Below, piece by piece: positions 42,460 to 52,900 of a DNA stretch of 64,000 nt (positions are counted from its first letter, which is position 1; each line of letters opens with the position of its first letter). A program made the position numbers and the translations under genes. Under the pieces are notes generated by a model that saw only the letters and a list, made by a program, of their open reading frames with translations, made no database searches and had not been told where the DNA came from. Source of the DNA: Corynebacterium kroppenstedtii DSM 44385 (GTDB lineage: Bacteria > Actinomycetota > Actinomycetes > Mycobacteriales > Mycobacteriaceae); NCBI RefSeq assembly GCF_000023145.1, contig NC_012704.1, forward strand, positions 2,382,805 to 2,446,804. The letters run 5' to 3'.

Positions 42460-42596
42460 ATCGTACCGGTCGTCAAGGCATGTCTAGTCCCCACCGATCG
42501 TTATGACGCGAGTTATCCACACGTGACCATTTATCCACAGGGAACGCGCAATGTGACTGGCCTATCTACCCACATGGGTTCGTCGGCCTCTATCCT
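42460..42596. promoter_or_regulatory. Divergent leaderless promoters with two DnaA boxes
   Basis: TACGAT (42460-42465, - strand) is 7 nt before cca. TATCCT (42591-42596, + strand) is 7 nt before the NUDIX gene. Between them lie two direct perfect boxes TTATCCACA at 42513-42521 and 42531-42539, 18 bp apart start to start. Confidence 0.6.
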
Positions 42597-42603
42597 GAAA
42601 AGA

Positions 42604-43470
42604 ATGAGTAGGAGCACACGGCCACAGTCAGCGAGCCAAGACTCGTCCGACGCTGGCCACACGGGGGGCGGCGGATCGCCACGGCGCACGCGGCGCACAA
42701 ACGGGGGCCGACGCCGACGCAGCACCTCTAGCTCGAAAAATAACCGCCAGGGTGGCGACAAGAAGAAGGGTAACCACAACCAGGGCAGTGGCTCGTCGAC
42801 GGATAAAAATAAGCCACATCAGAAGCGTTCGACGACGTCGCGACGAAACAGCTCGCGCAACGGTAGGAAGCGCTCGAGGCCTGGTAGGCCACGTGACCAG
42901 CGCTCCGGCCGGGGGGCGTCCCGAAACTCGCGACGCAATAAATCCCGCGCACTCGCTTCGGTGTACATGCCTACCTCGGAGGAAACCTCCGCCGGCGGAC
43001 TCGTCGTCTCTGGATTAGCTGAAGCTGTGGACGATGCCGGGATCGTGAATATGGATCGCATTTATGTATGCCTGATCGGGCGGCTTGACCGGCGTGGGCG
43101 GCTCCTGTGGTCCATCCCCAAAGGCCACGTTGAGCAGGGCGAAGACCATACCACCACCGCCGAGCGTGAAGTGTGGGAAGAAACCGGGCTCACCGGGCGC
43201 GTCTTCGAGGACCTGGGAACCATTGATTATTGGTTCGTGTCCGACGGTATCCGCATCCATAAAACGGTCCATCACCATCTGTTGGAATATGTTGACGGCA
43301 TATTTAATGATGATGATCCTGAAGTCACCGAGGTCACATGGGCTCCTGCCTCTGAGCTCGTGGAGCGGCTAGCCTACGGGGATGAACGGAAATTGGCCCG
43401 GCGCGCGCACGAGATTCTGCCGGATCTGGCACGTCAAGCCCATGCGGAGGGGAGGATGACGCCATGGTGA
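42604..43470 (+). CDS. NUDIX hydrolase with basic N-terminal tail (MutT4-like)
   Basis: A 288-residue protein. Residues 1-115 are disordered and very rich in Arg, Lys, Ser and Gly, and could bind nucleic acid. The NUDIX domain follows, with the canonical box GHVEQGEDHTTTAE to REVWEETG (174-195). Position beside cca matches mycobacterial mutT4. ATG 42604 with TATCCT 7 nt upstream suggests a leaderless mRNA; ATG 42574 is also in frame. Its stop overlaps the start of the DUF6049 gene by 7 bp. Confidence 0.88.
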   Translation: MSRSTRPQSASQDSSDAGHTGGGGSPRRTRRTNGGRRRRSTSSSKNNRQGGDKKKGNHNQGSGSSTDKNKPHQKRSTTSRRNSSRNGRKRSRPGRPRDQRSGRGASRNSRRNKSRALASVYMPTSEETSAGGLVVSGLAEAVDDAGIVNMDRIYVCLIGRLDRRGRLLWSIPKGHVEQGEDHTTTAEREVWEETGLTGRVFEDLGTIDYWFVSDGIRIHKTVHHHLLEYVDGIFNDDDPEVTEVTWAPASELVERLAYGDERKLARRAHEILPDLARQAHAEGRMTPW

Positions 43471-46196
43471 AACCGTGGAGAACACGCATCCTCGGCATAT
43501 GCAGCGCTAGTGCTGTAGCTTGTGCCGTCGGAATCCTCCCGGCGACGCTGACCGACGCAGGACATCAGGGCCCTACGGCTCAGGCTGCGGAATCGACACA
43601 ATGGACCAACCCTTCGGCGCGGGATGGCCACTCCAAGAACGATATTGATGTCTCGATTTCCCAGATCAACCCGACGATCGCCACAATCGACGGGCACGTT
43701 GCGTTCACGGTGAAGCTGACGAACTCAACATCAAGCACGCTCGACTCGATTACGTATTCTTTGTCGCGTTCCGACGCCGTCGTCGACACCGCATCTGCCC
43801 GTCTCCGGCTGGCGGATAATAAAGATGTCTTTAATCACGATCTGATCAACGGGTCTGTCGACCACGATCAAGCCAATGATTCGCAATCCACGGGGTCGAC
43901 GTCGGCACGCGAATCGGGCAAGAAAAGCACGTCGGCCAAGAACAGTAAAACCACCGCGTCCTCGGGTGATAACTCCGCTGTCACTCTCAAACCGGGTGAG
44001 TCCACCACTCTGACTTTTGATCTTCCGATCACGGAGGGGAATGGCAAAGCCACGCCGTTGGGCATCACTGATCCGGGGACCTACCCCATCGTGATCAGTG
44101 CTCAGTCGGGGTCATATGAGGGTTCGTCCAGGTTCTTGCTCCCCGTCCGGGATAAGGCCAAATCGGACAGCGACAATAAACAGGCCAGTGAGAATCAGCC
44201 TGTACCGCTTACTTTTTTGTGGCCGCTTGCCAGCCGTTCGGCCATCGTCCCTGGTGAAACTGGTGAAGCTCCTGACTCAGCTCCCCTCCTGCTGAGCGAC
44301 GAAACGCTCGCCCATGAGCTTGCTCGGGGAGGTCGGCTCGACGGCCTGTTGTCGGCCTATGCCAACGCAGCCAGCAAGAATAACGGCATTAAAGAGGCGA
44401 GCTGCCTGGCCATTGACCCCGACCTGCTCACCACTGTGGAGAGAATGACTCACGGGTACTCGGTGACCAATGAGCGGCCGAGCGCCGTGAGCGAAACAAC
44501 TCGCTTGCGGGATAGTTGGGGATCCTCCAAGGGAACGAAGACGCGCGATGGCAAGGGCACGGGCGATGCCGAGAGGTGGCTGAAGAAACTCAAAGATACG
44601 GCATCCGGGGGATGTGTCGTGTCGCTGCCCACCTCGGGGGCCAATCTTAATGCTGTCGCAGCCACCAAGGATCCTTGGCTAGCTGCGCAAACGCTCTCAA
44701 CCGGGGATACGAACATTCAAGCCATTCTTGGCACAAGCACGCTCAGCAACATCGCCATTCCCGGCGTGGGGTACCTCAACCAAGACGCCATACCGTCGTT
44801 AGCCAACGCCTATACCAATGGGGAGCCCATCGATCTGAACTCGCAATTCGAGGAGGGCGTGGCCAATACCGATAAATCTGCCGGCACCCCCACTAGTGAG
44901 GAACCGCAGGTCAATCCGGTTACTCTCACGTCTGACGAGGCGTCGACGAATACAGTGCGGCCAGCCTCGTGGCCTCCTCGGGATCCGCATGTTACGACGC
45001 TTGTCGCGGATAACTCGCTGTCTACCAGCACTGAAACGGACAAGGGGGACAAGTCTGATACGACAGCGGGCGATGGTTCGTCCTCTGACAAGGATGATTC
45101 CGCTGGTGGGGACTCTGCGGTCCGTTCCCGCGACGATGACTCAGCCGCACATGACCAATCCGCGTGGGAAAACAAACTTGTCGACGTTGGCCACGGTGTG
45201 ACAGCCATTCCGTTTAATGCGGATGTGGGCGCCACCCTTGCGGCAACCGGGGGGACTCCGGAGACGGCGGCGTATTCCACACCGCTGACGCGCTATCAAG
45301 AGACGCTTGATTCCTCGCACGCGCGAATGCAGGACGCCATTGCCGTCATGTGGCAGACGATTCAATCGCGCACGCCCGTCCTTGCCACGCCCCCCGCGCA
45401 GTGGACCGCCAGTAGCGAGGACGCCACCGCATTTTTAGACGCGGTTGGCACACTCCTCGGCGGGGAGGCCACACCCACCGCGCTCTCCGCCATCACATCC
45501 CAAACCCCACATTCCACGGGGAGCGTGAACCGCCCGTATGAGGATCCCGGCGCGGTAAGCAGCGACGATGTACATCGGGTGGCGACGCAGGCGTCGTCGA
45601 TCACACGGCTGACCACCATGATGAGTAATGATGACCGGATTGAGCTCACACGGTTTAACTTCACGGCGCCATTGCGTACAGATCTCCTTCGGGCACTCAC
45701 TGACGACGGCCGACGGAGTGAGAAGAAATACGACACTGTCACTCAGTATTCGGACACGCTGTTGGACAAAAGCCAGGCGATGCTTCACAACCTTTTGACC
45801 TCGGTGAAGCTCGTCCCGCCGGGCAATGTGTACACGCGAACGTCGGATTCATCACCCATCTTGATCGTGGCTCGGAATGGTTTACCGCTCCCGGTCAAGG
45901 CGTCGCTCCAATGGCAAGGCCCATCGAACGTTCAGCTCGACGAGCTGAAACAAACATTGCCTGCCCGTGGTTCAGTGACTCTCCAGGTACATGCTGATAT
46001 TGCGGCACGGAGTAAACAAACGAAACTCAAACTGTGGCTAGCCGGCGACCATAATCAGGCGCTGTCTGAACCCACCACAGTCGCCATTCAATCTGCCCCA
46101 GGTATCTCCTGGAAAGGTGTTCTGACTGTGGGGGGAATCCTGGTTACGATCGCCGGAATCGGCCTTATCCTGCGGGAACGGCGAACACGCATGTAG
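43464..46196 (+). CDS. Secreted/anchored DUF6049-type envelope protein
   Basis: A 910-residue protein with a signal sequence (about 8-40), a large extracytoplasmic part and one C-terminal helix (about 883-902) ending in Arg-rich ERRTRM, so it is anchored facing outward. Low-complexity Ser/Asp/Thr stretches lie near 150-185 and 520-565. It sits between mutT4 and murJ, as does its M. tuberculosis equivalent. Conserved but uncharacterised; location suggests peptidoglycan or lipid-flippase support. The start overlaps the NUDIX stop. Confidence 0.8.
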   Translation: MVKPWRTRILGICSASAVACAVGILPATLTDAGHQGPTAQAAESTQWTNPSARDGHSKNDIDVSISQINPTIATIDGHVAFTVKLTNSTSSTLDSITYSLSRSDAVVDTASARLRLADNKDVFNHDLINGSVDHDQANDSQSTGSTSARESGKKSTSAKNSKTTASSGDNSAVTLKPGESTTLTFDLPITEGNGKATPLGITDPGTYPIVISAQSGSYEGSSRFLLPVRDKAKSDSDNKQASENQPVPLTFLWPLASRSAIVPGETGEAPDSAPLLLSDETLAHELARGGRLDGLLSAYANAASKNNGIKEASCLAIDPDLLTTVERMTHGYSVTNERPSAVSETTRLRDSWGSSKGTKTRDGKGTGDAERWLKKLKDTASGGCVVSLPTSGANLNAVAATKDPWLAAQTLSTGDTNIQAILGTSTLSNIAIPGVGYLNQDAIPSLANAYTNGEPIDLNSQFEEGVANTDKSAGTPTSEEPQVNPVTLTSDEASTNTVRPASWPPRDPHVTTLVADNSLSTSTETDKGDKSDTTAGDGSSSDKDDSAGGDSAVRSRDDDSAAHDQSAWENKLVDVGHGVTAIPFNADVGATLAATGGTPETAAYSTPLTRYQETLDSSHARMQDAIAVMWQTIQSRTPVLATPPAQWTASSEDATAFLDAVGTLLGGEATPTALSAITSQTPHSTGSVNRPYEDPGAVSSDDVHRVATQASSITRLTTMMSNDDRIELTRFNFTAPLRTDLLRALTDDGRRSEKKYDTVTQYSDTLLDKSQAMLHNLLTSVKLVPPGNVYTRTSDSSPILIVARNGLPLPVKASLQWQGPSNVQLDELKQTLPARGSVTLQVHADIAARSKQTKLKLWLAGDHNQALSEPTTVAIQSAPGISWKGVLTVGGILVTIAGIGLILRERRTRM

Positions 46197-46329
46197 GGTG
46201 CCTGCGTTACGATCTGCCCGATGAACTCCCTGTTTTTCCCGCACTAAGTGCCACCCCACCGCCTCAGTATTCCCAATTCACAGCGCTAACGGGCATGTCG
46301 ATTCCACTTCGTTAAGCAAGTCGGCAACA

Positions 46330-49300
46330 ATGGGCAAGGTGAGTTCAACCGACGAGAACCCAAGCTCCCCAGAGCAGCCCGGGCACCAACCGCGTCATAC
46401 CGCGGCGTCACCTCGGGCACGTGCTGGACAACGTGGCCGGATCGTCACCCCCAGGCCCCCTGCTCCAGTACCGGAGCCGAGGAAGAAACCGACCCAGCAG
46501 TCTGGCCCCGACCTCTCCGCGCTCAGCGAGCGGCCACGCGCCGACAGGTCCGGTGAGCAAGGAGCACGGGGAAGCACAGAAGCATCCGCCGATCGCGCCT
46601 CGTCATCGACGGCGACGGCCACCGCGGTGAAGCCTAACCAGGGCCAGGGTGGAAGTGGGGACACATCGTCCCCGGCAGGCACCAGTGATGGTGAAGACAA
46701 GCCACCCACGAGTACCGACACCGAGGTTGTCCGGGCCGGCGGGACGATGGCCGTCGCCACGTTGCTGTCCCGCATCACGGGGTTCTTCCGTAACCTCCTC
46801 ATCGGCTCCACGATGGGTGCTGGGGTCGCGTCGGCCTACACCAGTGCGAACACTCTGCCGAACCTCATTACTGAAATCGTTCTGGGCGCGATTTTGACGT
46901 CGCTCGTCATTCCCGTGCTCGTGCGCGCAGAGAAAGAGGACGCGGACCACGGTGCCGCATTCATTCGACGCTTGCTAACGGTCGCGTCGGCACTGTTAGT
47001 TGGTGTGACCGTGCTCGCCGTCCTCGGGGCGCCGTGGCTTGTGCAGTTGTCCTTGGACGCGAACGGCAAAGTCAATGTCACAATGGCGACGGTTTTTGCC
47101 TATCTCCTGTTGCCGCAAATCCTGTTCTACGGCCTCTTTGCGCTGCTCATGGCGGTGCTGAACACGAAGGGGATTTTCGGTCCCGGCGCGTGGGCTCCGG
47201 TGATCAATAACGTTATTGTGCTGATCGTCCTTCTGGCGTACTGGTTCCTTCCGGGGTCATTGGACCCAACCCAGCACGTGGCGATCACCGATCCTCACAT
47301 CCTTTTGTTGGGCGCGGGCACGACGGTAGGTGTCGTAGTTCAGGCGCTCATGCTGTTCCCGTATCTCCGGATGGCCGGGGTCGATCTTCGCCCGCTGTGG
47401 GGCATTGACGATCGAGTCAAGCAGTTCGCCGGCATGGGTTTGGCGATCGTCGTTTATGTCGCCATTTCCCAGGCAGGGTATTTCTTCACCAACCGTATTG
47501 CGTCGGCGGCCGATCCGGGTGCGCTGTTCATCTACCAGCAGCATTGGTTGTTGCTGCAGGTGCCTTATGGCGTGATCGGTGTGACGTTGTTGACGGCGAT
47601 TATGCCGCGTTTGTCACGCAACGCCGCCGATGGGGACAATCAGGGCGTTGTCCGTGATTTAACGATGGCCACGAAGATCACGCTGATGGCGTTGATCCCG
47701 GTCATCGTCTATTTCACGGTATTTGGCACGACCATTTCGAGCGCCCTGTTCGCATGGGGTCGTTTCGACGCGACGTCGGCGGAAACGTTGGGGTGGACGC
47801 TGAGTTTCGGTGCGTTCACCCTGGTTCCGTACTCGATTGTTCTTCTGCACTTGCGCGTGTTCTATGCCCGCGAGCAGGCGTGGACTCCGACGTTCATCAT
47901 CATCGCGATCACCCTGACCAAGGTCATTCTGTCCTACTTGGCGCCGTTCCTGGCCACGCGCTCTGATTTCGTCGTCGTGTTGTTGGCGGCTGCCAACGGG
48001 TTCGGCTTCATCACGGGTGCGATCGTCGGCGCGGTCTTGCTGCATCGGTCCTTGGGTTCTTTGCGTGGCCGTGAAGTTATGCAGTCGACGACGTGGGTGC
48101 TCGCCGCGTCCTTGGCCGGTGCTCTCGCCGGCTGGCTGCTGGATCTGCTGCTGCGCGGCGATTGGCTCATGCAGTTCCCGAAGTTGGCCACCTTGATGCG
48201 CACTGGTTTGGACGGCATCGTTTTGGTGGCCGTTGCGGGCTTGATCCTGGCGAAGTCTGGCCTGGAGGAGATCGCGATTTTCGGCCGGGCGTTGGCGCGC
48301 ATTCCGGGGCTACGTCGGTTCGTATCGGTGCGGCAGTCCGCGCCGGAAGACATGGTCGGTGTTCCCAACGCGGCCGATGCTGCGGATACGTACAACGTGA
48401 CCGCCTTGTCGACGGCGTCGCCTGGTCTGCCTCCGATGTCGGCGGGGTTTGTGCGCGGGCCTAAGCTCGTGCCGGGCGCGGCCGTCGCGAATGGTCGCTA
48501 CCGCTTGTTGGCCGACCATGGCGGCACGAATGCCATGCGCTTGTGGCATGCCCGCGAGCAGGCGTCGGGCAGGGAAGTCGCGCTGACGATCATCGATACC
48601 ATGCGCATTCCGGGTATCGACGATTACCGCACGGCGCGCGATACCACGGACCGTATTATTGACCGCACCTCTGCCCTCTACGAGGCGAAATGTGCTGGTC
48701 TGGCGCAGATCCGCCACATTATCCGCGACTCTGCGGGTGCGATTGTGGTGGCGGATTGGACCCCGGGTTCCGCATTGGCGGCTGTTGGTCAAGGGCGTCC
48801 GGATCCGTATGCCGCGGCATTTGCGTGTGCCGGTCTGGCTGAGGCGGCGGTGACGGCGCATCGCCTGGACACGGCGTTGGGGATTGACCACCGTGACCGC
48901 TTGCGGATTAGTTCGTCGGGTGAGGCCGTACTGGCTTTCCCTGGGGTTATGCCGCATAACTCATACGGCCAGGATGTGCACGGCGTCGGCGTTGCCCTGA
49001 GCTTGCTGCTGGAGAATGTAAATCCAGTTCCGACGGAAATCGCGGAGCTCCAGGATGAGGCGTTGCACGCCCGGTCGGCGGATGCGGAGACGCTGGCGGA
49101 TCGGCTGCGTCGTACCGGTTTGGGCGATGCGGAGCTTCATGCTGCCGACGAGTCCACCCCGAACCCTGAGGCTCGCCCTGGTTTCGGTGAGGCATCGCGC
49201 CGGCCCACGGGCATTGCGGGCATCGGCGCGCTGGCCATTGTTGTCGTTTTGGCAGCTGCGTTGATCGCGACGTATGTGGTGGGCAAGATCAACCGCAGCG

Positions 49301-49947
49301 ATAATGGGCCTTTGAACTCGGGTTCGTTGGGGCGCGCTGGTTCGTCGATCACTCAGGGCGATGGTGCGAAAGCGATTACCCCGACAGCGGCCGCGTACTG
49401 GGCTCCGGAGAATGGCCGCGGGACTCCTGATAACCCCGACATGGTTCCTTTGGTTATCGACGGAAATGGGACGACGGAGTGGCGTTCGGATGAGTACCAG
49501 GCGCAGTTGGGCTCCTCCGCCACGTCGGTGAAGTCCGGCATGGGAATCATGATGACGTTGCCGGAACCCGCGACGGTAACCTCGCTGCGTATCGATGGCG
49601 CGAAGAGCGGGACGCACGTGGAAATTCGTGCCGCTGGTTCTGCGACGCCCGCGACCGTGGACGAGACAACGGAACTGGCGTCGGCCGACCTTGAGGATGG
49701 TTCCACAACGATTGATATTCCCAAGGCTGCACGGCAATCTGCCGCGCCGGGCGCGGAGGGCTCGGCGTCGACGGTTCCCGCCCACACGCAGTATGTATTG
49801 GTCTGGATTACGGCCTTGCCGGTCCCGGATGCTGCGGAGATCTCGGAGATCGGCGTGACTGGCGTGGTGGATAAGCCCCAGTCCAGCACGGTGAAGCCGA
49901 CGACGGCGCGGTCGATGGCACGGGCGGCGGCCCACGCTGTGGCGTGA
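46330..49947 (+). CDS. murJ: Lipid II flippase MurJ fused to pseudokinase and external domain
   Basis: A 1205-residue multi-domain protein. A disordered Pro/Arg/Ser-rich tail (1-130) is followed by the MurJ/MviN core of about 14 helices (about 133-660: LLSRITGFFRNLLIG, NRIASAADPG). A cytosolic pseudokinase (about 718-930: RYRLLADHGGTNAMRLWHAR) follows; it has no clear HRD or DFG motif. A single helix (about 958-982) leads to an external beta-rich domain (about 1017-1190). It flips lipid II across the membrane. In mycobacteria the pseudokinase, once phosphorylated, recruits an FHA protein; by analogy it regulates flipping here. Confidence 0.95.
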   Translation: MGKVSSTDENPSSPEQPGHQPRHTAASPRARAGQRGRIVTPRPPAPVPEPRKKPTQQSGPDLSALSERPRADRSGEQGARGSTEASADRASSSTATATAVKPNQGQGGSGDTSSPAGTSDGEDKPPTSTDTEVVRAGGTMAVATLLSRITGFFRNLLIGSTMGAGVASAYTSANTLPNLITEIVLGAILTSLVIPVLVRAEKEDADHGAAFIRRLLTVASALLVGVTVLAVLGAPWLVQLSLDANGKVNVTMATVFAYLLLPQILFYGLFALLMAVLNTKGIFGPGAWAPVINNVIVLIVLLAYWFLPGSLDPTQHVAITDPHILLLGAGTTVGVVVQALMLFPYLRMAGVDLRPLWGIDDRVKQFAGMGLAIVVYVAISQAGYFFTNRIASAADPGALFIYQQHWLLLQVPYGVIGVTLLTAIMPRLSRNAADGDNQGVVRDLTMATKITLMALIPVIVYFTVFGTTISSALFAWGRFDATSAETLGWTLSFGAFTLVPYSIVLLHLRVFYAREQAWTPTFIIIAITLTKVILSYLAPFLATRSDFVVVLLAAANGFGFITGAIVGAVLLHRSLGSLRGREVMQSTTWVLAASLAGALAGWLLDLLLRGDWLMQFPKLATLMRTGLDGIVLVAVAGLILAKSGLEEIAIFGRALARIPGLRRFVSVRQSAPEDMVGVPNAADAADTYNVTALSTASPGLPPMSAGFVRGPKLVPGAAVANGRYRLLADHGGTNAMRLWHAREQASGREVALTIIDTMRIPGIDDYRTARDTTDRIIDRTSALYEAKCAGLAQIRHIIRDSAGAIVVADWTPGSALAAVGQGRPDPYAAAFACAGLAEAAVTAHRLDTALGIDHRDRLRISSSGEAVLAFPGVMPHNSYGQDVHGVGVALSLLLENVNPVPTEIAELQDEALHARSADAETLADRLRRTGLGDAELHAADESTPNPEARPGFGEASRRPTGIAGIGALAIVVVLAAALIATYVVGKINRSDNGPLNSGSLGRAGSSITQGDGAKAITPTAAAYWAPENGRGTPDNPDMVPLVIDGNGTTEWRSDEYQAQLGSSATSVKSGMGIMMTLPEPATVTSLRIDGAKSGTHVEIRAAGSATPATVDETTELASADLEDGSTTIDIPKAARQSAAPGAEGSASTVPAHTQYVLVWITALPVPDAAEISEIGVTGVVDKPQSSTVKPTTARSMARAAAHAVA

Positions 49948-50329
49948 TCGGTAGCGTGATCTGTTCGCTACCAGGGGTGACGACGTAGGCCTCGGGTGGC
50001 TCTGGCGCCCGGAGTCTACATGTTGCGCCTACATGTGGGGTCTGTCGGGCCTCCATACCGCGCCGGGTGGTGACATCGGGCGCCGGATATGAGAATCTAG
50101 TGTGGTGCTCATCGGGGGGAGGGCGCGGATTTCGTCGGGGGACGGTCCGCTGCCAGATCAATCTCAGAATACTGTCGCGCTGGGGGATGCTGACGGCTCT
50201 CGTAGCGAAGATCGTCCTGTTGTAGATATTCGCCGCACAGCAGATACTCACGCGGCGAACACTCATGCCGATGACGGCCCTGACCGCGGTTATGACTCAC
50301 GACGCACCCGTCCCCGCGAACTGGAAACG

Positions 50330-50851
50330 ATGAGCGACCGAGAGCTCTTCGCCGCGGTCAGCGCAGGTCAGGCGGATGCGATGGCGGTGCTGGCTCGTCG
50401 TCACGAAAAATCGATCCGCTTCGCCATTTCGCGCTGGGTGGATTGCCCGGAGGACGTCGACGATCTGTGGCAGGACACGCTGTTCAAGGCTCAACGCGCG
50501 GCCACGATGTTTCGCGGGCGCTGTGCCCCGGGCACGTGGCTCCACCGGATCGCGGTGAATACGGCGAAGGACTATCTCCGTCGACGGGGGAATGCTCGGA
50601 TGGTCGTTCTTGACGACGCCACACTTCCCGCGGAGTTCTTTCGCGCCAATGAAGGCGGGTTGCGAGCCGCGTTAAAGACCGCGCTGTCCGGCCTGGACGA
50701 GCCGTTCCGGACGACGTTTTTGCTTGTTGATCTCTACGGGTTCTCGGTGAAGGAGACGGCGGCGAAGCTGGATATCTCGCCAGGGACCGTGAAGTCGCGG
50801 TGCTCACGAGCAAGGCAAGCTCTTCGAAGTGCGTTGAGTGAAGAGTTGTGA
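50330..50851 (+). CDS. sigM: ECF sigma factor SigM
   Basis: A 173-residue group 4 sigma factor. Region 2 spans RRHEKSIRFAISRWVD to PGTWLHRIAVNTAKDYLRR, and region 4 spans LDEPFRTTFLLVDLYGFSVKETAAKLDISPGTVKSR (blocks FRTTFLLVDLYGFS and ISPGTVKSRCSRAR). ATG 50330 gives a normal-sized ECF factor; the frame is open back to GTG 50102, adding 76 polar residues. Position between murJ and trxB identifies it as SigM, which controls thiol-oxidative stress genes in corynebacteria. The 154-380 bp upstream has no other gene. Confidence 0.88.
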   Translation: MSDRELFAAVSAGQADAMAVLARRHEKSIRFAISRWVDCPEDVDDLWQDTLFKAQRAATMFRGRCAPGTWLHRIAVNTAKDYLRRRGNARMVVLDDATLPAEFFRANEGGLRAALKTALSGLDEPFRTTFLLVDLYGFSVKETAAKLDISPGTVKSRCSRARQALRSALSEEL

Positions 50852-50955
50852 CTGATCCGGAGCACGATCCGCAACGCCAGGAGCTGTTGTACCCAACGGT
50901 TGCCTTATAGCGCTGCCGTACGTCCCAGCCTCCCAAAACCCACGCTGACCTGCGG

Positions 50956-50981
50956 GGAACCTGCAGCCCGATTGCGCGTCT
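50956..50981 (+). promoter_or_regulatory. SigM-type promoter GGAAC-N16-CGTCT
   Basis: GGAAC at 50956-50960, 16 nt spacing, then CGTCT at 50977-50981, about 43 nt before the anti-sigma gene. It resembles the SigM consensus reported for M. tuberculosis (GGAAC, 16-18 nt, CGTCR; recalled from the literature), differing in the last base. Confidence 0.6.
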
Positions 50982-51023
50982 AATTCACTAACCGCCCACC
51001 TGTTGAAACCACTGGAGTGTGTC

Positions 51024-51746
51024 ATGCCTACGTTTTCTCATGAGCCGGACCCTTCGGCTTGGCCACCCCTTCCACCTACCGTCTCTGATCTTTCCGACGA
51101 TGACCTGGACTTTTTGGTCTCCCATTTATTGTCTTCCGACGACGAGCTGGGCGAGGATTCGCCCGACGTCGCGGCAGTGGCTGACGGATCGGGTGAAGTG
51201 ATTCCTTTCCCCACTCGATACTCCTGGTGGCGAATGGCTGCAGTAGTGGTGCTGATCGTGGGTGGCGTGGGATCGTCGTTCTTCATTCCAGGCCTGTTCG
51301 GAAAAACATCCACGCCTAACTCGAATTCAGCTCACTCGGACGCGAATCGCTCGACCGCGACACACTCAAACACCGCGGTTACTCCACACTCACAACCACC
51401 TAGCACCAAGCGGTCCAACGTGGACTTAATTGCTATGACAAGTGAGCAACAAGCAGCGGCGAAGAAAGCTTTCACGGGGTCAACAGACCTCAGCAATCTC
51501 GATGTTCCCGTCGCGCAATGCTTGTCCACGATCAACATGGCTCATTCGCCGGTGCTCGGGGCCGCTCCCGTCGAAACTGCCCAGCCAGCTGAAACAACAG
51601 CCCATCCGGCATCGCCCCGCACCAAATCTCAGCTGCTCATCCTTGGTGCGCCATTGCGCATTGTCGTCGTAGAGCACACGTGTTCTCAGGGGGAATCGAG
51701 CGTCCTCTTCCGCTCGACCCTGAGTCACGGGGAGAGGACAGGTTAG
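51024..51746 (+). CDS. Probable anti-sigma-M factor
   Basis: A 240-residue single-pass membrane protein. A cytosolic acidic helical region (1-70: [22 protein letters not shown]) would hold SigM; a helix follows (about 74-98) after YSWWR. An external Ser/Thr/Ala-rich part has two Cys (AQCLST and EHTCSQG). No zinc HxxxCxxC motif, so it is not a classical ZAS anti-sigma. Identity rests mainly on position between sigM and trxB, matching mycobacterial rsmA. ATG 51024 has GGAG upstream, and a SigM-type promoter lies before it. Confidence 0.7.
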   Translation: MPTFSHEPDPSAWPPLPPTVSDLSDDDLDFLVSHLLSSDDELGEDSPDVAAVADGSGEVIPFPTRYSWWRMAAVVVLIVGGVGSSFFIPGLFGKTSTPNSNSAHSDANRSTATHSNTAVTPHSQPPSTKRSNVDLIAMTSEQQAAAKKAFTGSTDLSNLDVPVAQCLSTINMAHSPVLGAAPVETAQPAETTAHPASPRTKSQLLILGAPLRIVVVEHTCSQGESSVLFRSTLSHGERTG

Positions 51747-51775
51747 GCTTTGACATGCCATGTAGCATTGCTCGC

Positions 51776-52702
51776 ATGAGTGTTCACGATGTCATCATTG
51801 TCGGATCTGGCCCTGCCGGCTACACCGCAGCCATTTATGCTGCTCGGGCAAATCTCAAGCCCCTTGTGTTCGAAGGCATCGAATACGGTGGTCTACTCAT
51901 GCAGACCACCGAGGTCGAAAATTACCCAGGCTTCCACGATGGAATTATGGGCCCGTCACTCATGGAGGAGATGCGCCAGCAGGCCGAGCGCTTCGGCGCT
52001 GAACTCAAACAGGACATGGTCGAGAGCATGGACCTGACCGGCGACATCAAGATCGTCCGGTCCGAGGGGGAGGAATACCAAGCGCGAGCAGTCATTATCG
52101 CGACGGGTGCAGCCCCTCGCTACCTTGGCGTCAAGGGTGAACAAGAACACCTGGGTCTCGGCGTCTCCGCCTGCGCCACCTGCGACGGCTTCTTCTTCAA
52201 AGACAAACCCATCGTTGTCGTCGGGGGAGGGGACTCCGCCATGGAGGAGGCAGACTTCCTCACCAAGTTTGGTTCCTCGGTCACCATCGTTCACCGACGT
52301 GGCGAATTCCGCGCCTCAAACATCATGGTTCAGCGCGCGAAGGACAATCCGAAGATTAATTTCGAGATGAACGCCGTCGTCACCGAAGTGTGCGGCGACG
52401 GTCCCGTCGACCACCTCATTCTCGAAGACACTCAGACGGGTGAGCAGCGCACGCTGACTGCGTCGGCACTGTTTGTCGCCATCGGGCATGACCCCCGTTC
52501 TGAGATGGTTCGGGATGTCATCGACACGGACGATAAGGGATACATCCTGGTCCAGGAGCCCTCCACGCGGACGTCGATTCCGGGAGTATTCGCCGCCGGC
52601 GACGTCGTCGATAGCCACTACCAGCAGGCCATTACTGCTGCTGGATCGGGTTGTCGCGCGGCGCTCGACGTCGAACATTACCTTGTTGACCTGCGCGGAT
52701 AA
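51776..52702 (+). CDS. trxB: Thioredoxin reductase
   Basis: A 308-residue NADPH-dependent flavoprotein. FAD motif [11 protein letters not shown] (10-20), redox-active CATC (133-136) and NADPH motif [10 protein letters not shown] with HRRGEFRA. It reduces thioredoxin with NADPH. The start is ATG 51776; TAGCAT lies 7 nt before it without a Shine-Dalgarno sequence, so a leaderless mRNA is likely in addition to read-through from the SigM-type promoter. The open frame extends 32 codons upstream without homology. trxC follows. Confidence 0.96.
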   Translation: MSVHDVIIVGSGPAGYTAAIYAARANLKPLVFEGIEYGGLLMQTTEVENYPGFHDGIMGPSLMEEMRQQAERFGAELKQDMVESMDLTGDIKIVRSEGEEYQARAVIIATGAAPRYLGVKGEQEHLGLGVSACATCDGFFFKDKPIVVVGGGDSAMEEADFLTKFGSSVTIVHRRGEFRASNIMVQRAKDNPKINFEMNAVVTEVCGDGPVDHLILEDTQTGEQRTLTASALFVAIGHDPRSEMVRDVIDTDDKGYILVQEPSTRTSIPGVFAAGDVVDSHYQQAITAAGSGCRAALDVEHYLVDLRG

Positions 52703-52775
52703 GATGACTGCGGACCCTCACCACACCCTTAGGACACCACATATGCGGGATAGTGAATAGAAAACGTGCATCCCG

Positions 52776-52811
52776 CGTTCTACATACATAGAGCGTTCTA
52801 CGTAGATAGAG
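52776..52811. repeat. Tandem 18-bp repeat upstream of trxC
   Basis: CGTTCTACATACATAGAG and CGTTCTACGTAGATAGAG adjoin directly and match at 16 of 18 positions. They lie 90 bp before trxC and contain the palindrome TCTACGTAGA. Possible regulator site. Confidence 0.55.
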
Positions 52812-52900
52812 GGTCGCATAAAACCTTCGAACCAACGCTTGTACCTACATCACTAATTCCAGTCGGAATTAACTCCAGCCGGAAAGGATTTCACACCCCC

